64,000 bases of DNA from Capitulum mitella (Eukaryota; Arthropoda; Thecostraca; Pollicipedomorpha; Pollicipedidae): contig CP099840.1 in NCBI GenBank assembly GCA_030062745.1, forward strand, positions 32,577,101 to 32,641,100. The letters run 5' to 3'. The notes below the pieces were generated by a model. The model saw only the letters and a program-made list of their open reading frames with translations. It ran no database searches and was not told the DNA's origin. Position 1 is the first letter of the stretch. Each line of letters begins with the position of its first letter. Of the stretch, positions 1 through 10,824 are shown piece by piece. Position numbers and translations under genes: made by a program.

Positions 1-1973
1 TAAACATTTCTTGATTTTTGTGTGTAAGAAGGCCTTCCTGTTTACTAATGTCATTAAATGTTTTGTTTTTACTTGGCACTGGTATTAGGTCTTTCATAAA
101 CTTATCTGTTTGTTCCAAATTTTTGTTTTCTTTGTATTCCTACATTCCATCTATAAACAGATCAAAGATGAAGATTTCACACTCTACAATCATACCATAC
201 TTATGCATGTCTTTGCAGCACTTCATTGGTTGAAATGGAGACCAAAAAATGGCACCTTGAGAAAAAATTATATGTGATGAGTTGTCAAACTGCCTGTAGG
301 CAAAATTGTGAACATGAAGTTTTTTATTTTTAAACTTCATTTTTTTCTGTTGTTTAAATTTCTGAATTTTAGTGATAATTTTTGAAGCATCAAGTTTTTC
401 TTCTTCTTGTAGTTAAATGCATATTGCAAGGCAAATTGGCATAGCTCAACACCTTATAGCATATTGGGAGTACATTTGACAGTCCTGTAGCAGGGGTGTT
501 TGTACTTACAGGGAAGTCAGTTCACATTTTGACTTGGTCCTAAGTGGTATATTTTTTAGCCCAATTTAAGTGTCATTGCCTGCCTGTGCTAGCTGTATTT
601 CATATCAACAGGATTACTCCCATTTGCACATGAAAGAATTTCATTTTGATGGACTTTTGTAGACAGATATGGCAGGTCAGTCTGCAGACCTTGCCACAAG
701 GGTCATTCAGATGTTTGGATCAGAATGCATGAGCCTGCCTTACTCTAAAATGTGGCTTTTCACTGGATCTAAGCCACCTTGTTATGCAATCCACAAAATG
801 TGGACAATTTGTTTTCTGTGTATTTTGCAAAAGTAAGGTGTCTGAGATACATTTGGAACAAATGTCAGACAGTGCTATTTCTGCTCATTGAAGGATGTCT
901 GTAGGGAGATTACTGTGGCAATTTAAACATGGATGTGACCCACTGCCCCAGTTCAGGTAATCTGTGCCAAAAATTTCTGTTAGCTGTCCAGATCTGGCTC
1001 CCTGCCTGTACTTTGTCATAGTGAGGCCTTGTCAAAACCTTCCCCATTTTGCATCCTGGGTGGTGAGTGGTGGTTATGACACTGATAGCTTGCATTGTGG
1101 TGCTGATCATGTTTTCAGTAGTTTTCCTGAGTGGTGCCCAGAAGTTTCATGAAGTGTCAAACCAAATCTAAAATTATGTTTTTTTGATGATGTAGTCATC
1201 TACCAATATGATGCAGTATGTGAATGCACAGATATACTTGAACTAAGCAACAGCATGCCAATTATTGGAAATATTCATTGCCAAAACTTTGTCCTTTGGT
1301 GATGTAGTCATCTGCCAATATGATGCAGTATGTGAATGTACAGATATGCTTGGACCAAGGAAGAACATGCCAATGATTGGAAATATTTATCACCTTGTGC
1401 CTACCTATTATGCTATGCAACAATATTAAACATGTCATAGATGAAAGGATCCACAAAAATTGGGGAAACCCCTATGAACCTGTGAATGTGGACTATTAAG
1501 ACATAATAATAATGGTCCAGTAGGTCTCAGCCTCTCATGTTTTATAACTCCAGAAACATAAGGCTGCCAAATTGCATTGGCACCCAAAGATGTGGATCAG
1601 AAAAGGGCAAACAGAAGGTATTTTGTGCTTCATGAACATAACAAATTCTCCTAGATGACATTTTGAAAGAATGTGACAGAATGTGAATGTGACATGACCT
1701 GCTTCCACTGTAAAAACTCTGAAGATTTTTGCTGGCAAACAGTATCAAGTGAAACACATAACCAGTTTAGAAAAGTGCCATCAAATATGATCAAATATAG
1801 AACACCATGCCCAAAACATGGAATCCCAAAAGATGTTAGATGGACCTCTGTTCATGGTGTAAGGGACTGCAGGGCTGAATAAACAAATGGACTATGGTAT
1901 GAAACAGTCTGTTAGATAAACTGAGAGACTGACTGTCTGATGAACCAAGTGACTAAGGGACTTAACATACACA
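1..1973. other. CpG-free tract
   Basis: Reading every line, I find no CG dinucleotide in bases 1-1973; the first is at 1974-1975. The tract is AT-leaning and rich in TG and CA, the products of CpG deamination. It has no ORF beyond chance length. It lies upstream of HIGD1, probably in its first intron or 5' flank. Confidence 0.9.
1189..1392 (+). repeat. Tandem duplication, 112-bp period
   Basis: Two direct copies start with GATGTAGTCATCT(A/G)CCAATA at 1189 and 1301 and end with GGAAATATT(C/T)AT. They differ at scattered sites. No coding potential is seen. Confidence 0.85.
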
Positions 1974-2480
1974 CGGACTGGACTCGACACTGCCTGGATG
2001 ACTGATGGAAGGATGGAGATCCCTGCCATGAAAATCACACATCTGGCAGTTCACAAGTCAGTCTGTCTGCCTGTTCACATGTTTCATACCATCTGTCCAT
2101 CTCTGTCCACCTGCCAGTCTATATCCCTTCGTCTCAATGCGTTCGTCATTTCCTTCACTCTGCTCTCTGCTCCTTTCCTCATTCTGCCTGTCCCCATCTG
2201 TCAGTCTGTTAATCAGTCATGCATCTGTCTGGCTGTTTGCCTTTGCCTTGGTCAGTTAGGCAAAAAGCAGCCATGCCATGAAACTGCCAGACCGTCGGCC
2301 TGCCAGAGCATTTGTTCCATCTCTGTCAGTCTGACCATTTCTGTCCATCTCATTCCATCTGTCTTCCTGTGTTCACTCTGTCCTCCACTCTGTGTGTCGT
2401 GTCGATCTGCCGTGTGAGCATCCGTTTCCTTGTCCATATGTCAAGCCATTTGTCTGTCAGCCAATTGGCAGATGGTTGAC
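1900..2480 (+). repeat. CTGT/TCTG-rich low-complexity stretch
   Basis: Degenerate short repeats based on CTGTC, CATCTGTC and CCTGTC dominate this part, interspersed with short unique pieces. It marks the transition from the CpG-free tract to normal sequence. The 139-aa frame across it is repeat-derived. Confidence 0.6.
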
Positions 2481-2873
2481 AGACAAATGACTGTCAGTGG
2501 CAGACATCTGTCATTGCGACGGTCGGTTTGTCTACAGTTTTGATGGCAATGTTTATTACAGATTGGCTTCCAAAACTACAGTTTATAACATGATTGTAGT
2601 CGAAAACATGCGTTTAGGTGGAATATTTCCTTCTAGAAAAATACATACATTTTCAGTGCTAGACCTAGACCTGACATGCAGACTGCCATGACCTTGCCAT
2701 GTTCCTTATGTTGGTATGGTGAGGTCTGAGAGTCAAAATACATGTGCCCATGGTCCATGACACATGCCATCAAGCAGGCTGATTCTTTCGTGCCAGTGTG
2801 GGTTATATCGTAATTCTTCATATGCTTTGTTTCGGATGAAGTAGGTATTCAAATGTTATTGTGATTCTTGCAG

Positions 2874-2989
2874 GTTTTGTGAGCTGCTCAATATGGATCC
2901 TTCAAGAAACATCCCCCCAGATTCTTTTGATGAGCCGCAGGAGTCAAAGTTAGCAAAGAAGATGCGGGATTCACCCTTCATGGTTGCAG
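2874..2989 (+). CDS. HIGD1A: HIGD1 exon with 5'UTR tail and first coding part
   Basis: The exon is bounded by a good acceptor (TTGTGATTCTTGCAG, AG at 2872-2873) and a donor GTAGGT at 2990. Bases 2874-2892 are 5'UTR, and ATG at 2893 is the first ATG in the exon. It encodes residues 1-32 and ends in phase 1. The acceptor implies at least one more non-coding exon upstream, probably before the window start. Confidence 0.85.
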
Positions 2990-5900
2990 GTAGGTGATCA
3001 AGTGGTTTGACAATCTTTAAATGCATGGTGGAGTTTGGGATATAGTTTGTGCTACTTTGGGAACCCACGATTTCCTGCTGCTGAAGATAGTTTCAGAGTG
3101 CTTTTTTGCTCATGTTTGATTTGTGTGCACACTACACTTGTGCTGAATCATTCACCATCCAGTAATCCCCAGATTATGATTAATTTTTTTGTCCTGTACC
3201 TTTGTGTTGGATGCCAGATTCCATCATGATTATATTTTCATAATCCATATGACCAATTTTCGTCGCCTTTTATATAAAAAATCCCAATGAGATAGAGACC
3301 ATAGTAGCAGTGTCAGGAAAATGTCATGTCAGTGGAATCGAAGTTAAACAAATGGGGAGCGTGGTCACAAAGGCTGTTGAATAAATAAGAAATGTGCCCC
3401 CAATTCATGATTCCGGTGAATCATACTTTGCAGCAGCAGTTGGCTGTTAACTGCAGTAGCCACCTGTGGTCCAGCTCAGCAACATCGTTTTGTCGTGCTC
3501 AGGGATTCTGATTACTGGGGGGATCAAGCAGTGAACGCCCTTCGTTTCACAAGTCCAGGATGTGAGGACTTATTGTTCACTAAAACCGCCGTGGAAAAAT
3601 TCTGTTAACGTTCTCAGATCAAATCCTGTCGATTATTATGTCTCGTGACTCCAAACGGATTTTGCCACACCATTGCGGCTGTGAACCTGACATGAATTCA
3701 TGGGCGACGCCACGGTTTTTTTTTTACTCTGGGGTACTATAAGTGGCGCAGCCCAGATGATGCGCTCTTGAAAAGAAAAAGAGCCCTCTCCTCAAAAGTG
3801 GATTTCTTCACGGATTTGGGCCACTTCATTTTACGATGTACGATCTTTACAATAAAAAACTTGTCGCTTATCTGGTCAAAATGACGTTCACAAAAATCTA
3901 AAAACTCTTCGTATGCTGCACAAGATTTCACCTATCGAGGGACGATTATTGTGGAGTAATGGGTACAGGCAGCACCCCACAAATGACTGGGGAACTGGTA
4001 CCCCACATACCCCACGGTGGCGCCGCCCGTGTATAAACATGATGTAGAATGCCATTGGAAGAACTATTGCTTGTTTCCGGTTCAGTAGATAAAAAATACC
4101 ACTAAATTATTTAATATGTATTTGAACATCGCCGGGCCGGGGTGGAGAACATAAGACCTCCCTGAGGCAAGAGGTCATGTTATATCAGGTTACCCTGTTG
4201 ACATTTTCTTCGGACAACTTTGATGACAAAGGCGTAAACGAGTGCGTAGCTCAGAAGGGGTTTATCAATAAAAAGAAAACCTGATTACCTATGTGGGCTG
4301 ATGAAAGGACTCTTGAGGCCATTACAAATCATTTCATGGAAAGCGGAAAATGAAGGCGGAAAATCGTCCTTTTCTGCGAGCTGGAATCTCGTTTTTCTGA
4401 TTGTAATGGTATGTGCCATTGCCGGAATGCGTTGCTGATGTGTCTGGCACACATAGGAAGTCCGAAACCGTCATATTTAAATCAAATGAGGTCAGCATAC
4501 GTCAAGGTACTGATGCCTATATTTCGGGCGTTTCTGGTGTCTGCCGTATCATCTGCTACATTTTCATTCGTCGGACGCGGTATATAAAATTCGATAACCT
4601 CGGATCATGTAATATCCCTTCTACATAATGAAATGCGTGCCCGAAAGCATTTTTTACGTAAATCACTCAGATACCGGGAGGCTGGCACGGTTAGTGCAAA
4701 AGTCCAATATTTGGCGATTGGCTTTTTTCGCGACGTGAGGGGTTTTTGTTGTGATGGCCAAAAAGAAGACGATTGGGGCCCGGAGGTTCGCTGAGCTCCT
4801 TTAACATGGGGCGGGAAGTGTGACAGATCGAGAGTCTTCGTTAAGAGAAGAACCATTGTGATGACGCGATTGAGGATCGAGCCGATCAGCTGTTGACGCA
4901 CCGATTTGGGTGTGGTTTTCGGGAAATGATTGCGGCTACCCAAAACGCATATGGGGACATCCAGACATTGCGTATCGGAGGAGCGGGGGAGGGCGTGGGA
5001 GAGGGTTGTGACAGGCGTTTATGCCTGAAGTTCAGACAAATGAATTTAAGAAGGTATTACGGCAAGTAAATTATGAAAGGATGACTTCTGTAAATCATAG
5101 ATGGCTTTATGGCGGCGACATCCTTAAAGGGAATATATCTGGTTTTTCCGATATCCCAAAAACGTACTCCGGGTAACATTTAAGATAAGTTGTGGATTTT
5201 CATGTCAGTGAAGACTGCATTTTGGTCGTCTAAGACCAATATTTCATGCATTTTAGTCATTGTATTTATGGACAGTGATATCGGTAGGCAAAACGCAATA
5301 CATATACTAGAGAAAGGAGCCAATCGGCGAGCGGAAAATACGTAGGTAAACCTTGGACGCACCCGATGCTTACCCAACACCCTGCCTTGCTGTACCAGAT
5401 CAGTTAAAAACGGCAGCGACGATTGTTTTGACAAACATCATGAACGTATTTCGACCCATTCACGTAATGCATGCTTGCGGAGGAGATTCGAGGAACCGCA
5501 GCGGTACTTGCCTGAATCCATAGTGACCGCCTTCATAATTTTGATGGTCGTCAGCTGCTGTTAGCTGCGACATCGCTGAGGCTAACGATACGCTAACCCG
5601 ATTCATCGACGATTTTAGTGTTGGAAAGAAAATGGGGTAAATAGATTAAACTTGGGCTGGCAGCCAGCGTACTCACCTACCCCAGTGAAGTATGAGCAAA
5701 CGAGAGCGAGTTCGCGAAAATGAATGGTACCTGCGCTTTGGTTCATACAAATGCCCTCTTCAGTCGTACTGGCGCAGTTAAAATCACGGTATCAGTAGAT
5801 GCACTCCCGTTAATGGAGGACCATTGTCCGGGACCCGGCGTGACACAATGTTACTCGGAGGGTGTCGACTGGTGGGTGACAGTAATGAGTTCCGATTGTT

Positions 5901-8812
5901 GTTTACAAAGCTGATTTTAGGCGGTTAGCGTCACGGGACTGAGAATATAACTATCTTTGAATACTTAAAGATAATTTGAGTTGCAGGTGCCCAACTCGTA
6001 TTGTGGGTGCCGATTTCCGCTTTGTGGGTGTCGGGGCACCCATAAAGAGATACGAAACCACACCGCAGCAGACCGCTGTATATTGGCAACGGTGAAATGG
6101 CTTCTGGTGTATTGGAGTCTGCTCTATAGACTATTTGTGAGAAAAACTTCTTACAGAAGTATGAAAATGTACATAAAGGAAATAAAAAATTATTATTAGA
6201 TTGGTTTCATCATTGCTTCTAAAAAGCGGCCGGAAAGGCTGAGAATATCATGAGTGATTACTAACTGGGGCGCCAAGGACGTCGACCACACTTGCTGACC
6301 CGGCAGTCGGCTCCCTTCTGCCTACTCCTACATCGGCGATTGGGCATGAACTACTCGACAATGTTTTTAGTCGGCGGAGGGTACATCATTACTCAATTTG
6401 AGACCGTGTCTGCCTGAAATGGTCTCATAGGTTGCAGTTTTACGGCACTTCAAGGTGGGTTGCACGGCTGCCGACCAGTACACAGGCAGCCGATGTTACC
6501 CGCCTTGCAACGGCGATTGGCCATGCAATTATGTTGTTGTGAATCTGATGCATAGAGTAAGCAGCATGCATCAGACTGAGGCCTTTTGGATCAGACTGAT
6601 ACTTTGCGATATGTAGTGTTGTCTTCCTGTGTTGTAAGGCGGTCGCTGTAGTAAAGTTGCCGTTGTTAGACGTTTTCTGACCGGAGGGTTCTACCTGGTT
6701 TATATAGCCTTGACTGGGTCTCTACAAACAGTGTGTCACCCGCGTCCGACTGTCGGTCGGCGCCATGCACACCCGACGGGGGGGGGGTTGACCGCCCTCT
6801 CTAACTCACGAACGGTTGGCCGCGCGATAAAAATAAGCACATCGTTAGAAAGCTCGTGACGAGTAGAGCTCGAAACTGGTCTCATTTGTGGTTTGTGGTA
6901 ACATGTGAGCCATTGACGCCCTAAATATGTTTTCTCATAGCCGTCTGCATGAGACCGAGAAACTGCCTGGATCTCAAGGGCTGTGACGAATAAAGTCTAG
7001 ATAAAGGCACTGGCGGACAGGCAACAGTCCGCAGATGCCGATACGTATCTAACTTCTCAGATTTGTTTAATATGCACGCGGAAAGGCTGAGTGAAAAACA
7101 CTGCAGTTTTCGCGCCGCCGGACGGCGAGCGCCGTAGACGAACGCGGCATGAAACTAAGGGGGACTAATTTTAGTGTTCTTTTATTTTCGCGAAATACTC
7201 CGTTTCGAATGTTGTTTCTTGATCCTAGTAGTCTTGTGATGGTTTGTCGTCCTTAAATGTTGAAAAACGCAGTAATTATCAATCTACACAACTAGTGGAG
7301 TCTTATTCGCAAGAGCCTGTTTATGTACAAAATTTGCGTTTTTTTTTAACATTTTGAACTTCATGGTACTATTCGCAGCTGTGCGAGTCAGTTCTGCCAC
7401 TTTCTACCCGATCTGAGTCACTCATCACCGATTTTGTTGGCAGCACATTCCATTCATAGTAGTTGTTCATGACCTGACCTCGGGTGAGTCGTTGGAGGTC
7501 ATGCAAACTTTGGCCATTGGCGGAAGCTGGATGTCTGGGTCTCCCCACACTCAAATTATTGTAAAAAGAATCCGCCAATTTAAAAAACGACTGATGATGA
7601 AAACGGGCCTGACCTTAGGCCAGTGACCTGGACATTTCCGAAAAGTCCGAGATAGCAGATTTGTTGCATTGATCAAAACCTCTAGCCCTTGAAAGACTTA
7701 TTCTGATATCATGTTTTGCGAAAAAGTTCCAGTGCGCTAAAGTTCTTTGAACATAGGTCCACTTGACCTGACCTAGGTCCGACACCTTACGTGAGGTCAA
7801 AAATTGGACACAAGGTGAAAAAATGATCAAGCAAAAGGTACTAAAAGTTTCGTGGCGCTGCCTTTGTTCGATGTCTCGCAATCTCGGAAAACCTCGGGGG
7901 GGTCAAACATCCTCCAGTCGGGAACGGGATGAGACGTGGTTATTGTTAACGTTAGAATTATACTTTGGCGACCTGAGGTTGAGAACGAAATGAAAAATGA
8001 GAACAAGAGTGGCAAATGTGGCACCAAACGGTCTTTATACGACTGTCTGTTTTTAGGTTGTGAACTACCGTAAATTATATTCGACCAATTTCAGGTCGAC
8101 GTGCATAGAAGAAACGAAATGTTGCATGACGCTCCACTTTCGGTGTTTATATCTACAAAGAAACCGTGCACCCCTCTCCCTACGACGAACACTAAAGACA
8201 GAACGCTCGCGTTCAGCGCCACAGGCTGAAAGTTCTCGTCCTTTTCGTGGGCGGATAGAAGGTCGTACTGCTGGGAACATACAGTCGTTGTTGAATCATT
8301 TGTGCACAGGTCCAAAAGATTGATGTAAAATTTAAAGTTATGCGAAAGCAGAGATATTTTAATCAATCAATACCCTTAAAACATGCTGCTTTTTTCGCCA
8401 CTGATGTTCGTGCAGTCGATCATCTTTCGTTAGTGAGCCCGACTTTGGCGGCGACTGAATGGCGGTTTCGCGAACGCTCACCAGAGGCGCTATACAATAT
8501 AGCACACACGGACTGATTTTAAATAGTTCTGTGTCTGGCTTCCTCGGCTAATGCATGTCACGATGACTTGCACAGGCCACAACTCTATTTGCTTCAGGCC
8601 TCGCCGGTCTGGTGGGCGTCGTCGGCTACAACCTGTACCAGTTGAAGAACAAGCCGAAGGACATGAAGCTGTCCGTTTACTTGATCCATATGCGTGTGGG
8701 GGCGCAAGGATTCGTCGTCAGCTGCCTGACTTTGGGCGTCTGCTACCAAATGTACAAGGATCACCTGAAGCCGAAGGTGGAAAAATGGCGGGAAGCCGCC
8801 CGCCCAAAATAG
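2893..8812 (+). CDS. HIGD1A: HIG1 domain family protein (HIGD1-type), two coding exons
   Basis: The CDS is join(2893..2989, 8598..8812), 103 aa. The first coding exon ends ..MVA plus one base (G) at a GTAGGT donor; the second starts after TTTGCTTCAG and completes a Gly codon, so the frame is kept. The product has the family layout: a short soluble N-terminus with acidic and basic residues (1-28), a first membrane hairpin segment GLAGLVGVVGYNLYQL (33-48), a basic loop KNKPKDMK (49-56), the signature IHMRVGAQG (62-70) and a second hydrophobic segment to about residue 85, then a charged tail. The HxRx3Q core of the HIG1 motif is present; the residue four before the His is Val rather than the usual Ile. 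Known HIGD1/Rcf1 proteins sit in the inner mitochondrial membrane and associate with cytochrome c oxidase and respiratory supercomplexes. Length is slightly above the roughly 90 aa of vertebrate HIGD1A. HIGD1A versus another HIGD1 paralog cannot be settled here. Confidence 0.93.
6300..6600 (+). repeat. Dispersed repeat, copy A of the 36.5-kb inverted-repeat family
   Basis: It contains GAGACCGTGTCTGCCTGAAA, TGGTCTCA, ACTTCAAGGTGGGTTGCACG and GCATGCATCAGACTG, matching the arm at 37240-37510 in the same order with many substitutions. Non-coding. Confidence 0.7.
7618..7800 (+). repeat. Dispersed repeat (copy also at 49310-49500, inverted)
   Basis: Shared order of motifs: GACATTTCC, GAGATAGCAG, TTTGTT, CGAAAAAGTT, ACATAGGTCCACTTGACCTG and ACCTAGGTC. 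The copy near 49.4 kb reads the same on the opposite strand. Likely a decayed transposable element. Confidence 0.65.
8598..8812 (+). CDS. HIGD1A: HIGD1 terminal coding exon (HIG1 domain)
   Basis: The acceptor AG is at 8596-8597. The exon encodes residues 33-103, which hold both membrane segments and the HIG1 signature, and stops at TAG 8810-8812. No convincing AATAAA lies within a few hundred bases downstream on the + strand, so the 3' end is not defined. Confidence 0.92.
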
Positions 8813-10745
8813 ACTCTACGGACGCCGTGACAGCCTCAGTAGCACTGGATAGTTCTGTCCTCGGGGGTTTATTTCACGTATGACCGTGTGATGCTGCTTT
8901 CTTGATGACAGTTTTGTAACAGGATGTCGCAGCCGGTGTCCGCTAGTGAGCTTGCTCGATTGTTCGAGCCTTTGTGTAGGGCTGCCGCTCGGCTGTTGAG
9001 CGCTTCGCGTGGTGGCCGCCCGATTGTGCCATTGGGTACCTCTAATGGCACTGTCACGAATCATATATGCGCCAGGGTTTCAGAGGGAAAAACCGGAGCC
9101 AGTCAAGGCCATGGAAGGGAATATCAGAGCTAAAAAAACAGTGATCAACAACTCAGAAAGCGAACTGTGAACTCGCATACTCGAAAATTAACAACTACCT
9201 CAGATTTCATGGGTCCATTGGGGGTAATAGGTACAAGAAAATTGTCTGTGCAATTGCCTGTTCAGCGGTGGAATTATGCGTAGAATTCAGTAATGAACAC
9301 ATTCATTGTGCGTAGTTTAGCACATAAGAATGAGAAATGGGGGCACGGCATTGGGAGATAAATGTTGGGAAATGATAATTATTCGGATACCGTTGTGCAC
9401 CAAACACCGTTTCTTCTGGGATACTGTCTGACGTTATCGCGATGTGTGACTGATGGCGCTGCGCTGTTGTCCGATGTACGCAATACAGGTGCTGGTCCTG
9501 GTGGCTGCCACGTGATCCAGGCGAGCCTGGTGTTTGTACCCGTTGGAGGCTGTGCTCGGGCGCCGGTTGGCCGCTGGACCGGTGGGACGTTAGTCGCCGG
9601 CCAGCACGCTGCCTCTGGCGGCGGCGGCCCAGCGGCGCAGTCGGCCTGCGGGTCGCAGCTGTTCGGGCGGCGGTCCAGACCGGGACCCCGCCGGAGACGC
9701 GAACCGAGCGGGCGGAACACACCGTGCGCCGGACACGGCGTGGGCTGCTCCTGGCGACTCGAGTCCGCACGTGAATTTGACGGCAACGTCCGAGTACGGC
9801 CACCAGTCGGGAATCCGGCCGCGTCGTCTCACCGACACTCCGGCGGCCGCCGGCTTCACGCGGCGGCGAACGCGCCGGAGCCAGAACCCGGCGCTCGTCG
9901 TCTTCACAGCTGCGTTCCTCGCCGTCCGTCGGCTCTTCGTCCCCGTCGGGTCAAGCCAGGCCGGCGGGAGGGCCCATAGCCGCTCCTCCGGTCCCGCCGC
10001 CGCTCAGACGGGGGTAACACAGCACCGGAGCTCAGGCGTGCCGTCGTGTATTGGCCGCCGGCGGCGGAGTTAGTGCGAAGCGTGCGATCGCCGGGCCCGG
10101 CGCGCGCCAGACGGCGGCCGCGGCCGACACAGCGTCTAAGGCCACTTGGGGAGTGTGCAGGCCGGCCGGGCCGCGACACGGGCCGCCCGGCCGGCGCAGC
10201 GACCGCTCGGGTCGGTTGTACTGGCGGCCGCCGCGGGCCGCTCGTGCCCTCGTGCCTGGCGCCGACTCTTTGGTGCAGCTATGGGTGCTCCGCGCGGCCG
10301 CCGTCAACGGAGCACCCGTTTGACGGCGGTACTCAGCGCGATGGCAGACGGTTGGCGCGAACAGAGTCGGTGCGAAACAGCGCCGCGCAATCTCGAAGGA
10401 TCTAAAAGGTTGACGCCCCGAACAGGTCTAACCATAAATAATATCGGATAGAGATTTAAAGGTCGGGAGAAACATTAGAGCGTAAGCCGTGTAAAAGTCA
10501 TGGCATTAAAACATGTCGGGCTCACCTCATCCAGCTACAAACACTTGCAAAATGCCATGTAAAAACTACGCGAGTAAAAATAAACAATTCGAACTCTTTG
10601 AGAGTATGGAAAAACAATATGTCAACACTGACACAGGTGCTCTTTGATCAGATCCCTTTCTACGACTAGAGAGTCTCGCGACATGTGACTCAAGTTTGTA
10701 CGACTGCACTCGGTGTTAGCTGCCACCTGTTGACATAATCACGAA
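8813..10745. other. Convergent intergenic region between HIGD1 and MBD5/6-like genes
   Basis: No gene is seen. It must hold both 3'UTRs and polyadenylation sites. AATAAA on the - strand near 8868-8873 and on the + strand near 10578-10583 are the only candidates noticed, and each lies beyond the other gene's stop, so the transcripts might overlap. Composition switches to very GC-rich at about 9500. Confidence 0.6.
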
Positions 10746-10824
10746 CTACTGCTTTCGCTGGCTCTCCACTGCCAGGAGCGCCTCCTGAAGAGCCTCTTCA
10801 AAGCTACTGTTTTGCGTGGGAGAC
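10746..10824 (-). CDS. MBD5: MBD5/6-like coding exon 8: C-terminal helix and stop
   Basis: The acceptor TTTTCTTTCCAG is followed by a base that completes Lys, then SPTQNSSFEEALQEALLAVE, SQRKQ and TAG (10748-10746). The motif resembles the conserved C-terminal helix that follows the PWWP-like region in MBD5 proteins. The only AATAAA on the - strand seen downstream is near 8868-8873, about 1.9 kb away and beyond the HIGD1 stop, so the 3' end is uncertain. Confidence 0.9.

Larger units (their letters stand above)
2990..8597 (+). other. HIGD1A: HIGD1 intron
   Basis: This 5.6-kb intron has no exon I can support. It holds dispersed repeat copies at about 6300-6600 and 7618-7800 (listed separately) and a run of nine or more Gs near 6779. 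The rest is unique-looking sequence. Confidence 0.8.
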
